From Halosolutus amylolyticus (GTDB lineage: Archaea; Halobacteriota; Halobacteria; Halobacteriales; Natrialbaceae): a stretch of 64,000 nt of DNA. The first letter of the stretch is position 1, and every line of letters begins with the position of its first letter. Positions 54,139 through 61,700 of the stretch are shown piece after piece. The DNA is taken from assembly GCF_023566055.1 (NCBI RefSeq), contig NZ_JALIQP010000001.1, positions 642,059 through 706,058 of the forward strand. The letters run 5' to 3'. Position numbers and translations under genes: made by a program. Below the pieces are notes generated by a model, which made no database searches, was not told the origin of the DNA, and saw nothing but the letters and a program-made list of their open reading frames with translations.

Positions 54139-54211
54139 AGTCCATTAGGGTAGCGGCCAATCCTCCGAGCTTCTGGGGCTCGGGACGCTGGTTCGAATCC
54201 AGCATGGACTA
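54139..54211 (+). tRNA. tRNA-Gln (anticodon CTG)
   Basis: A 73-base cloverleaf. Acceptor arms AGTCCAT (54139-54145) and ATGGACT (54204-54210) pair fully and the discriminator is A. The anticodon stem CGAGC/GCTCG encloses the loop TTCTGGG with anticodon CTG; the T arm is GCTGG-TTCGAAT-CCAGC. The D arm GGGT/ATCC closes with one wobble. No intron is present and CCA is not encoded. It reads CAG codons. Confidence 0.92.
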
Positions 54212-54341
54212 CTCCTCAGCTTCTTTCGTCTGGAACATCTTCTCAGTCTCGGCCATCGATCTCCAGTCGAAACGAAGGGGTTTCCGACTGATCGGTCCCG
54301 CACCAGAAACCATATTTTCCCATCGATACTACCGATCACGT

Positions 54342-55085
54342 ATGAATCGACGGACGTTCCTGGCGATCGGCGGGGCGGCGACACTCGGCGGCGTCGCTGG
54401 CTGTCTCGGGAGCGACGACAGCGACCCCGACGGCTACGGCCCGGAACCGGAGACGGTCCCCGAAGAGCGATCGATCGACACCGGGAGCTACCAGACGCAG
54501 ACGTTCGAGGGGGTCACGGTTCCGCTCGCGCCGATCGACGACGTCTTCTACTGGTACCAGCGACAGGAGGCAAGGATCGCCGATGCGCGCGGGTCGGACC
54601 AGTACGAGCAGGCCCACATCGTCGGGGCGCCGCTGAGTCCTGCACCAGACGGCGAGGGGGGCGATTCGCTCGACGACTGGGACACGGACGACCGGATCGT
54701 CACCTACTGTGGCTGTCCGCATCACCTCTCGGGGTTGCGCGCCGCGTGGTTGATCGACGAGGGTTACGAAGAGGTGTACGCGCTCGACGAGGGATTCGGC
54801 GCGTGGATCGACCGCGGCTATCCGCTCGCGGGGTCGGCGGTCTCGGCGGAGCGGGAGACGTACGAGATTCAGGGCTGGTCCGACCCCGCCTACGCCGGCG
54901 AGATGGTCATGTTAGAGCAGGTCGACGCGGATCGGCTCGAGGCGGCACCGATCGCCGACGACGGCTCGTACACCCTTCAGCTTCACTACGGCGGGTCCAC
55001 CGACTCCCGGTTCCGGGTCGAAGCGCCCGATTACACCGTCGAGGGGACGCTCGCGGCCCTCACGAGCGACGTCGTCACGGGCTAA
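54342..55085 (+). CDS. Rhodanese-like domain lipoprotein
   Basis: A 247-residue protein from ATG 54342; the frame back to 54204 starts inside tRNA-Gln. MNRRTFLAIGGAATLGGVAGC is a twin-arginine signal with lipobox, so the protein is exported and lipid-anchored. The domain at about 50-170 is rhodanese-like (ARIADARGSDQYEQAHIVGA, then the loop TYCGCPHHLSGLRAAWL and LDEGFGAWIDRGYPLAG). The active-site loop holds Cys in CGCPHHL, so persulphide chemistry is possible. The rest is a beta-rich extension. The role is unknown. Confidence 0.85.
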   Translation: MNRRTFLAIGGAATLGGVAGCLGSDDSDPDGYGPEPETVPEERSIDTGSYQTQTFEGVTVPLAPIDDVFYWYQRQEARIADARGSDQYEQAHIVGAPLSPAPDGEGGDSLDDWDTDDRIVTYCGCPHHLSGLRAAWLIDEGYEEVYALDEGFGAWIDRGYPLAGSAVSAERETYEIQGWSDPAYAGEMVMLEQVDADRLEAAPIADDGSYTLQLHYGGSTDSRFRVEAPDYTVEGTLAALTSDVVTG

Positions 55086-55114
55086 TCCCCGTCGAGTCGG
55101 TCACGTCCGAGTCG

Positions 55115-56485
55115 CTACAGTTCGGCCGACTCGTAGGCCCCGTTTTGCTCGAGTTCGCCGCGCTTCCGGAGTACGTCCGGCGTTCGGCAGATTCCCGGCG
55201 CGCCGGTCACCTGCGGCACCGTGCAGTTGTTACAGTTCTCACAGAGCACCCGCGTCGCCCCGTTGTCCGTGTCGAGTAATCGCGCTCCCAGTCGGGGCTC
55301 GGCGTAGAACGGCCGGGCCATCCCGACTGCGTCGCAGACAGGTGCCGAGCCGTTCCCGCCGCCCGCACCAGCCTCGTCCGTCACGCCGTCGCCGAGCAGT
55401 CGATCGATCTGCCCTCGTTCGCGAATCCCGCCTTCGGCGAGGACCGGGATCGACACCCGCTCGTACACCCGGCGACAGAAGTCCGCGTTCCACGCGGGGT
55501 CGAAGTCGTACTGGAGCGACTGCACGCGATTTCCGAGGGCGACGAGTCGTTTCCGGGCCGGCCCGCCGAACGCCGCGTCGTACCCCTCCTGGAGCGCCTC
55601 GTTCGCCCAGGCCCGATCGGGGTACTCGCCGCGGACGATGCTCATGTCCCAGGCGACCGACGTCTGCACGGGGACCACCGCGTCGTAGCCGATCCGCTCG
55701 AGTCGCCGGGCGATCTCGACGCCGTCGTCGAGCGAGAGCTTGCGGCGGACGATCGGTGCGGGCGGCGCGGGCGTCTCCGCGGGCACCTTCGTTATCAGGG
55801 GGACGTCGCCGGCCCGATCGCGGATCTCGTCGTGGACGAGCGCGAGAAACTCGAGTCGGGCCTCGGGCGAGCCGCCGAACTCGTCGCCGCGACGGTTGTA
55901 GAACGGCGACAGGAACTGCTGGACGATGCCCATGTTCGCCCCCGCGAGGTGGATCCCGTCGTAACCCGCGTCGACGGCGCGGCCGGCCGCCCGGCCGAAA
56001 TCCGCGGCGAGGTCGTACACCTCGTTCGTCGAGAGGACGTGGGGATCGTACGAGAGGAAGCCGAGCCGATCGAGGGCCCGTAACTGCCACGGCGGTCGCG
56101 ACACCGCGAGTTGTTCGAGGTCCGGATGCTCCCGGCGGTACTCGGCGTGCCACGTCTCCATGCTCCGGAGGCCGCCGTGTTCGAGCTGGACGAAGATCCG
56201 GCTCCCGTGGTCGTGGATCCGATCGGTCAGCCGCGACAGTCGCGAGACGAAGTCGGGGTCGTGGATGCGGGTCATCCCCGGTGCGGCACACCCGCCCTCG
56301 CCGCGGACGATCGTCGCGCCCTGACAGATGAGGCCGACGCCCGATTCCGCGGCGGGTTCGAGGTCGTCAATCAGGGTATCGACGGCGTCGGGGCCGTTGC
56401 CCGCACACTCGAGCAACGGCGCGCGGTAGAGTCGGTTGGGAACCGTCAGCCCGCCGATTTCGATCGGATCCTCGAGGCTGGCCAT
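55115..56485 (-). CDS. NADH:flavin oxidoreductase (old yellow enzyme family)
   Basis: A 456-residue FMN-binding TIM barrel. GLICQGATIVRGEGGC, HDHGSRIFVQLEHGG, AGYDGIHLAGANMGIVQQFL and VLAEGGIRERGQIDRLL mark the flavin and substrate sites. The end has CENCNNC and GICRTP, cysteines like those that ligate the iron-sulphur cluster in 2,4-dienoyl-CoA reductase-type members, but the FAD/NAD domain is absent. It probably reduces an activated alkene. It is convergent with the rhodanese lipoprotein gene. Confidence 0.85.
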   Translation of the reverse strand: MASLEDPIEIGGLTVPNRLYRAPLLECAGNGPDAVDTLIDDLEPAAESGVGLICQGATIVRGEGGCAAPGMTRIHDPDFVSRLSRLTDRIHDHGSRIFVQLEHGGLRSMETWHAEYRREHPDLEQLAVSRPPWQLRALDRLGFLSYDPHVLSTNEVYDLAADFGRAAGRAVDAGYDGIHLAGANMGIVQQFLSPFYNRRGDEFGGSPEARLEFLALVHDEIRDRAGDVPLITKVPAETPAPPAPIVRRKLSLDDGVEIARRLERIGYDAVVPVQTSVAWDMSIVRGEYPDRAWANEALQEGYDAAFGGPARKRLVALGNRVQSLQYDFDPAWNADFCRRVYERVSIPVLAEGGIRERGQIDRLLGDGVTDEAGAGGGNGSAPVCDAVGMARPFYAEPRLGARLLDTDNGATRVLCENCNNCTVPQVTGAPGICRTPDVLRKRGELEQNGAYESAEL

Positions 56486-56614
56486 GGCCGGGCTTCGACG
56501 GGTGCGTACAAGAGCGTGGTGGCGATCGCGCGCCGGGAAGTCTCCTTTCGGACTGTTTCTGATCGTCCAGTAAGGGCCTAATAGAAGTATTTATATGATT
56601 GGTATATGATGTGA

Positions 56615-56953
56615 ATGGTGATGTCTGGAGATTCAACTGTCAGTGATCGATCGGCGTTCGAACGAGGATCGCTCGGCATCCAGATCATGCTAGCGATCGT
56701 CACGCTCGGGTTCTACACGCTCTACTGGACGTACAGCACCGCCCGACAACTGGACGACGGGACGGACGCGAGTCTGACACCGATCCTGGCGTTCGTTCCG
56801 CTCCTGAACGTCATCGCGCTCTGGCAGATCTCCGACGCCGCCGAGGCCGTCACCGACCAGAGCAAGATCGTCCTGTTCGTCCTGTTTCTCTTCGTGCCGC
56901 CGCTGTCCTGGTACTGGGTCCAGTCCGGGATGAACGACGTCACGGCGAACTGA
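56615..56953 (+). CDS. DUF4234-type small membrane protein
   Basis: A 112-residue protein (ATG 56615 or 56621). LGIQIMLAIVTLGFYTLYWTYSTARQLD is the DUF4234 hallmark, followed by hydrophobic LTPILAFVPLLNVIALWQISDAAE and VLFVLFLFVPPLSWYWVQSGMN. A TATA-like TATTTATATG lies at 56588-56597. These proteins are widespread in prokaryotes with unknown role, probably sensing or organising the membrane. The TGA starts the fourth stop-anchored palindrome. Confidence 0.85.
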   Translation: MVMSGDSTVSDRSAFERGSLGIQIMLAIVTLGFYTLYWTYSTARQLDDGTDASLTPILAFVPLLNVIALWQISDAAEAVTDQSKIVLFVLFLFVPPLSWYWVQSGMNDVTAN

Positions 56954-56988
56954 TACGGATCGTTGTAACGAATCACAATAGACCGTAT
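56953..56988. repeat. Stop-anchored palindrome, copy D (short form)
   Basis: Arms ATACGGATCGTTGT (56953-56966) and ACAATAGACCGTAT (56975-56988) are separated by only eight bases, so this copy lacks the inner hairpin seen in the 80-bp forms. The left arm begins on the last base of the TGA of the DUF4234 gene. Confidence 0.65.
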
Positions 56989-57032
56989 GAAACCACCGTC
57001 GGCGAACGAACTCCGACGAGCCGTCGCCGGAG

Positions 57033-58076
57033 TCAGGGCGGCAACACGACCGCGCGGCCCTCGATCTCGTTGTGTTCGAGCCGTTCCGCGACCGTGTTGA
57101 TCTCGTCGAGATCGTGTCGTTCGGTGTGCAACTCGACCGCGCCGCGATCGACGAGCGAGACGAGTTCCTGGAGTTCGGCGTACTTGCCGACCAGGGTCCC
57201 TCTGAAGGCGAACTCGCCGTTGACCAGCGCCTGACTGGGTTCGTGGATGTGGCCGCCGTAGCCGACGATGTGGTGGTCGCCGCCGGCGGCGACGATCTCG
57301 GGTGCCAGTGCGGTCGTCTCGTCCCGGCCGACGAAGTCGACGACCTGCTGGGCCCCCGCGTCGTCGGTCAGGTCCGCGACGACGTCGGCGAGGTCCTCCT
57401 CGGCGGAGTTGACCGTGTGGCGAGCGCCCAACTCGTCGGCGAGTTCGAGCGCCTCGTCCTTGATGTCGACGGCGACGATGTCCGCGGCGCTCATCGCGTC
57501 GAGACACTGGATGCCGATGTGGCCCAGGCCGCCGACGCCGATGACGACGCTGGTGTCGCCGGGGTTCAGTTCGTCGACCGCCTTCTTCACGGCGTGGTAG
57601 GCCGTGATCCCCGCGTCCGCGTGGGGCGCGATCTCCGTCGGGTCGACACCGTCGGGGAGCGGGATCACCGCTCGCTCGTTCGTCCGGAGGTACTCGGCGA
57701 AGCCGCCGTCGGTCGTGAGGCCGTTGAACGCGCTGTTCTCGCAGTACATGTCCTCGCCGAGGCGGCAGGGCCGACAGATGCCACAGGTCTGGACGGGGTG
57801 ACAGATCACCGGATCGCCCTCCTCGACGAGCGTTACTTCGTCGCCCGTTTCGGCGACGATGCCGGCGTTCTCGTGGCCGAGCGTCATCGGCAGGTCCTGG
57901 GGCGCGTACTCCTCCCACATCCCCTCGATGATGTGGTTGTCCGTCTGGCACCAGCCCGCGCCCTCGACCTCGACGAGGACGCCGTCCGATCGATCGATCT
58001 CCGGGCGATCGACGTCGTCGATCGACAGTGCCTCGCTCATGTCGTCGGTGTACTCGTGGAGTCTGGCTGCTTGCAT
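57033..58076 (-). CDS. Zinc-dependent alcohol dehydrogenase
   Basis: A 347-residue protein from ATG 58076 (MQAARLHEYTDDMSEALSID); an ATG at 58094 adds six residues. GWCQTDNHIIEGMW and LGHENAGIVAETG hold catalytic zinc ligands, and CGICRPCRLGEDMYC is the structural zinc loop. GVGGLGHIGIQ is the NAD(P) Rossmann motif. It oxidises alcohols or reduces aldehydes; the substrate cannot be told from the sequence. Single gene, convergent with the DUF4234 gene across the short palindrome. Confidence 0.9.
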   Translation of the reverse strand: MQAARLHEYTDDMSEALSIDDVDRPEIDRSDGVLVEVEGAGWCQTDNHIIEGMWEEYAPQDLPMTLGHENAGIVAETGDEVTLVEEGDPVICHPVQTCGICRPCRLGEDMYCENSAFNGLTTDGGFAEYLRTNERAVIPLPDGVDPTEIAPHADAGITAYHAVKKAVDELNPGDTSVVIGVGGLGHIGIQCLDAMSAADIVAVDIKDEALELADELGARHTVNSAEEDLADVVADLTDDAGAQQVVDFVGRDETTALAPEIVAAGGDHHIVGYGGHIHEPSQALVNGEFAFRGTLVGKYAELQELVSLVDRGAVELHTERHDLDEINTVAERLEHNEIEGRAVVLPP

Positions 58077-58225
58077 AGTGGCACCGGATGACACACCGTA
58101 CTACGATAAAAATCCCCGCGGCGAACCCGGCGCTCGCTGACGGCGATCGACGGTTCGACGGAACCGTCGCACGGAACGTAGCTGACCCCTGTTATTGATG
58201 TGTGCGTCGGTGGTGATCGTGGAAC

Positions 58226-59086
58226 ATGGTACCGGGGATACGCCGGGCAGTCTCCGAAATCCGCGAGAACTACGACTCAATCGACTGGTGGCGCAATCGC
58301 GTCTTCGTGCCGTACGTGGTCGGCACGCTGACCCGACTCCACCCCGCGTATCCGGGCTACGACGAGGCGGTCCGGGTCATGGACGAGGACTGGGACACGC
58401 TCGTCGTGCTCGATGCCTGCCGCGCCGATTTCTTCGAAACGGTCGCCGACGTCGAGATGTTCGACGAGTACAGGCGCGTCGTGAGCCTCGGGAGCCATTC
58501 CAGCGAGTGGATGCGGCGAAACTTCGGAGAGCGGGAGTTCGGAGATACGGTGTACGTCTCGGCGAATCCGCACACGGCGCTCGTCGCCGGCGATTGCTTT
58601 CACGAAGTCGTCGAACTCTGGGAGAGGGAGTTCGACGACGAGGCCGGCGTCGTCCTCCCCGAAACCGTCGTCGACGCCGCGATCGCGGCGAACGAGGAGT
58701 ACCCGCACAAACGACTCATCGTTCACTTCATGCAACCGCACGGTCCCTTCGTCGGAAGCGACGTCGATGACCCCTCCGAGAACGAAGCCGCGCACTGGCG
58801 AGCGTACACCGAGAATCTCGAATACGGGCTCTCGTACGCCCTCGATCTCTCACGGACGCTCCCCGGCCGATCGGTGATTACGGCGGACCACGGTCGGCTG
58901 TACTCGACCGGGCTCAAGCGATCGCTCGGCCTCTATGCACACAAGGCCCGGCTCCGGTTTCCGGAACTGGTCGTCGTCCCCTGGGCGGCGATCGACGGGG
59001 AGCGGCGAACGATCAGCACGGGCGAGACGTCGGAGGCGACCGGAGTCCGGGTCGAAGAGCGGTTGCGTCAGCTGGGGTACCGGTGA
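58226..59086 (+). CDS. Alkaline-phosphatase-superfamily (sulfatase-like) protein
   Basis: A 286-residue protein. DTLVVLDACRADFFETV is the metal and nucleophile region of the sulfatase/alkaline-phosphatase fold, with HFMQPHGPFVG and VITADHGRLYS giving further metal ligands. There is no signal peptide. Such haloarchaeal genes often lie among glycosylation or sulphation genes, but none is adjacent here. Reaction unknown; a phosphoesterase or phosphotransferase activity is most likely. Confidence 0.82.
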   Translation: MVPGIRRAVSEIRENYDSIDWWRNRVFVPYVVGTLTRLHPAYPGYDEAVRVMDEDWDTLVVLDACRADFFETVADVEMFDEYRRVVSLGSHSSEWMRRNFGEREFGDTVYVSANPHTALVAGDCFHEVVELWEREFDDEAGVVLPETVVDAAIAANEEYPHKRLIVHFMQPHGPFVGSDVDDPSENEAAHWRAYTENLEYGLSYALDLSRTLPGRSVITADHGRLYSTGLKRSLGLYAHKARLRFPELVVVPWAAIDGERRTISTGETSEATGVRVEERLRQLGYR

Positions 59087-59208
59087 TCGACTCGGACTGG
59101 GGGGTCTCTCGACGCATCGTCTCGTTCCCGTCCGAAGGCCGGTCGGTACCTCGAACCAACCGATTCAGTCATCCTCGAATATAGTCTCCCCGAAACGTAA
59201 AAAAGAAA

Positions 59209-60303
59209 ATGATCCCTGGTACCGTGTATCACGGTACGATGTACCAACACGACGGTGAGGACGTGTTCGTCATCGACGCGCACGTCCACCTGTGGGATGC
59301 CAGGGAGGACAACATCGTCCACGAGGGTGGCGAGGAGTTCATCCAGTGCTTCTACGACTACCACACGACGTTCACGCCGGAGGAGCGCCAGTGGGATATG
59401 TCGGAGTATCGTCACTACGGGGCCGATCGGATGGTCGAGGACCTGTTCGGCAACGCCGCCGCCGACATGGGAATCTTCCAGCCGACGTACCTGACCGACT
59501 TCTACGACGAGGGGTTCAACACGACCCACCAGAACGCCGAACTGGCGACCGAGTACCCCGAACGGTTCGTCCTCAACGGGACGTTCGACCCCCGGGACGG
59601 CGACGACGGGATCGAGTATCTCGAAGAACTTCACGAGACGTACGACATTCCGGGCGTCAAACTCTACACTGCCGAGTGGCGCGGCGACTCGAAGGGGTGG
59701 CGACTCGACGACGAGGAGGCGTTCCGGTTCTTGGAGAAGTGCCAGGAACTCGGTATCGAGAACATACACCCGCACAAGGGGCCGACGATTCGGCCGCTCA
59801 ATCGCGACGCCTTCGACGTGAAAGACGTCGACGACGCTGCGTCGTCGTTCCCCGAACTGAATTTCGTCGTCGAACACGTCGGCCTCCCCCGACTCGACGA
59901 CTTCTGCTGGATCGCCGCCCAGGAGCCGAACGTTTACGGCGGACTCGCAGTCGCCGCCCCGTTCGCCCAGAACCGCCCCGGCAAGTTCTCCGAGATCCTC
60001 TCGGAACTGCTCTGGTGGCTCGGCGAGGACCGTGTGCTGTTCGGCTCGGATTACGCGATCTGGAACCCCGACTGGCTCGTCGAGGAGGTCATGGAGGCCG
60101 AACTCACCCCGGAACACCGCGCGGAGTACGGCGTCGAGTGGGATCTCGAGACGAAACGGAAAGTGATGGGCGAGAACGCCGCCGAACTGTACGATATCGA
60201 CATCGAGGAGAAACGCCGGACGTTCCAGGACGACGAGATCAGCCAGCAGTTCGATCTCGGTGACCACTACGCGAGCGAAGAACCGGCGGCGGCCGACGAC
60301 TGA
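59209..60303 (+). CDS. Amidohydrolase-family TIM-barrel enzyme
   Basis: A 364-residue protein starting at ATG 59209, about 30 bases after a TATA-like GAATATAG; an internal ATG at 59239 is also possible. VIDAHVHLWDARED gives the metal-binding HxH of the amidohydrolase superfamily, HPHKGPTIRPL and FGSDYAIWNPDW give later ligands. It resembles metal-dependent hydrolases and decarboxylases of the amidohydrolase-2 group. Its stop overlaps the start of a MIP18-type gene (TGATG). The same gene pair accompanies some monooxygenase gene clusters in other organisms; no monooxygenase is present here. Confidence 0.85.
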   Translation: MIPGTVYHGTMYQHDGEDVFVIDAHVHLWDAREDNIVHEGGEEFIQCFYDYHTTFTPEERQWDMSEYRHYGADRMVEDLFGNAAADMGIFQPTYLTDFYDEGFNTTHQNAELATEYPERFVLNGTFDPRDGDDGIEYLEELHETYDIPGVKLYTAEWRGDSKGWRLDDEEAFRFLEKCQELGIENIHPHKGPTIRPLNRDAFDVKDVDDAASSFPELNFVVEHVGLPRLDDFCWIAAQEPNVYGGLAVAAPFAQNRPGKFSEILSELLWWLGEDRVLFGSDYAIWNPDWLVEEVMEAELTPEHRAEYGVEWDLETKRKVMGENAAELYDIDIEEKRRTFQDDEISQQFDLGDHYASEEPAAADD

Positions 60304-61121
60304 TGTCGACACCCGAACCGACCGACGGTGCGGGCTCCGAGGGCCCCGATCGGGCCGCCGTCCGCGATCGACTCGATCGCGTCACGGATCCCGAACTCGA
60401 CCGGTCGATCGTCGAACTCGAGTACGTCGACGCGATCGAGGTCGACGGCGACCGCGTCACCGTCCGGTTCACCTTGCCGACGGCGTGGTGTTCGCCCGCC
60501 TTCGCGTGGATGATGGCGATCGACGCCCGCGACGAGGTCGAAACCCTGCCGAACGTCGCGGACGCGCGGATCGTCCTGCGAGAGCACATGCACGAGCGCG
60601 AGATCACTCGCGGCGTCAACCAGCGGCTTTCCTTCGCGGAGGCCTTCCCGGACGCCGACGGCGACGTCGCCGCTGTCCGGGTGGAACTCGACCGGAAGGC
60701 TCGCATCGCACGCCAGTACGACGCGATCGAGGCGTTGCTCGAGGCCGGACTCGGTCCCGGGACGATCGTCGACCTCACCGTCGCGGATCTCGACCGACCG
60801 GCCGATCGTGCCGCCGTCTCCGCGGCCGACGACGACGCCGAGAGGATCCCGATTGCCGTTCAGGGCGAGGCAGTCGTCGTCCCGGTTCCGGCGGTCCCGC
60901 TCGATCGCTACCTCGAGAAGGCACGGACGACGGGCGTCGTCTCGGACTCCGACGACGTCCTGTTCCGGACGCCCGAGGGGGATCCGATCGACGCCGGGTC
61001 GTTCGACCTCGTCCACCGGCGCGGACGGCTCGCGAAAGTCAACATGTCGAGCCAGGGCGGGATCTGCGACGGATTGCGCGAGGCCAGGGAACGGCGGTTC
61101 GAGGAGGCCGGAGACGACTGA
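60303..61121 (+). CDS. MIP18-family iron-sulphur assembly-type protein with C-terminal extension
   Basis: A 272-residue protein. RLDRVTDPELDRSIVELEYV starts the MIP18/DUF59 domain; RFTLPTAWCSPAFAWMMAID has the conserved cysteine that delivers iron-sulphur clusters in SufT/MIP18-type proteins. After about residue 120 an additional domain follows, rich in short beta segments, ending in NMSSQGGICDGLREARE with another cysteine. The gene is translationally coupled to the amidohydrolase, so it probably matures that enzyme or a partner. The extension is not recognised. Confidence 0.82.
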   Translation: MSTPEPTDGAGSEGPDRAAVRDRLDRVTDPELDRSIVELEYVDAIEVDGDRVTVRFTLPTAWCSPAFAWMMAIDARDEVETLPNVADARIVLREHMHEREITRGVNQRLSFAEAFPDADGDVAAVRVELDRKARIARQYDAIEALLEAGLGPGTIVDLTVADLDRPADRAAVSAADDDAERIPIAVQGEAVVVPVPAVPLDRYLEKARTTGVVSDSDDVLFRTPEGDPIDAGSFDLVHRRGRLAKVNMSSQGGICDGLREARERRFEEAGDD

Positions 61122-61154
61122 GCCGATCGGTCGCTCGACCGCGTTTCGGGCCGC

Positions 61155-61700
61155 CTACTTTTGGACCTCGAGCAGCGCGACTCGCTCCCGGACTAGCGCC
61201 CCGAGCGAGGCGTCGGTCGCCGATCGCTCGGCGTCGGTGATCGAGAAGAAGGTGTGGATCGTCTCCCGATCGACGGCGTCGAGCGTGGGCTCGATTCCGA
61301 CGACTGCGTCGAGGTCCCCCAGTGTCTCGATCGTCGCCGCCTCGGCGTCGGCCGCCGCCGTTTCCTCGGTCTCGTTTTTGTCCTCGTTCTCGCCCGTGCC
61401 GTCCACGAGTATCACCGCCGGTCCCCCTCCCTCGTCGACCCCCATCTCGAGGGCGCGATCGATCTGGCGGCGGCCGGCGGCGTACAGCAGGATCTCGACC
61501 GCCCGATCGCGGGCGACGTTCTCGCCGCGTTCGATCGCCCGATCGGCAAGTTCGACGGCCCGTTCGAGGTGGGCGCGATCGGCGACGTACCGCGCGTCGA
61601 ACGCCTGGACCGTCGTCCCGTGGCGATCGCCGATCGCGCCGAGGTCGGCGACGAACGAATCGAGGTCGTCGATCGCGAGTCTGCATTCCAGCAGGTCCAT
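61155..61700 (-). CDS. cgi121: KEOPS complex subunit Cgi121
   Basis: A 181-residue protein beginning [60 protein letters not shown] and TIHTFFSITDAERS match archaeal Cgi121, which binds tRNA 3' ends and Bud32 in the KEOPS complex that makes threonylcarbamoyladenosine. The Gly/Glu/Asn-rich loop (about 98-120) is a haloarchaeal insert. Its ATG overlaps the Hel308 gene end by one base, a linkage also seen in other haloarchaea. Confidence 0.88.
   Translation of the reverse strand: MDLLECRLAIDDLDSFVADLGAIGDRHGTTVQAFDARYVADRAHLERAVELADRAIERGENVARDRAVEILLYAAGRRQIDRALEMGVDEGGGPAVILVDGTGENEDKNETEETAAADAEAATIETLGDLDAVVGIEPTLDAVDRETIHTFFSITDAERSATDASLGALVRERVALLEVQK

Noticed and set aside
55239-56291. 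350-codon reverse frame and the matching plus-strand Arg-rich frame over the oxidoreductase gene
   Set aside because: Both are Arg/Pro-rich shadows of the flavin oxidoreductase frame at 55115-56485.
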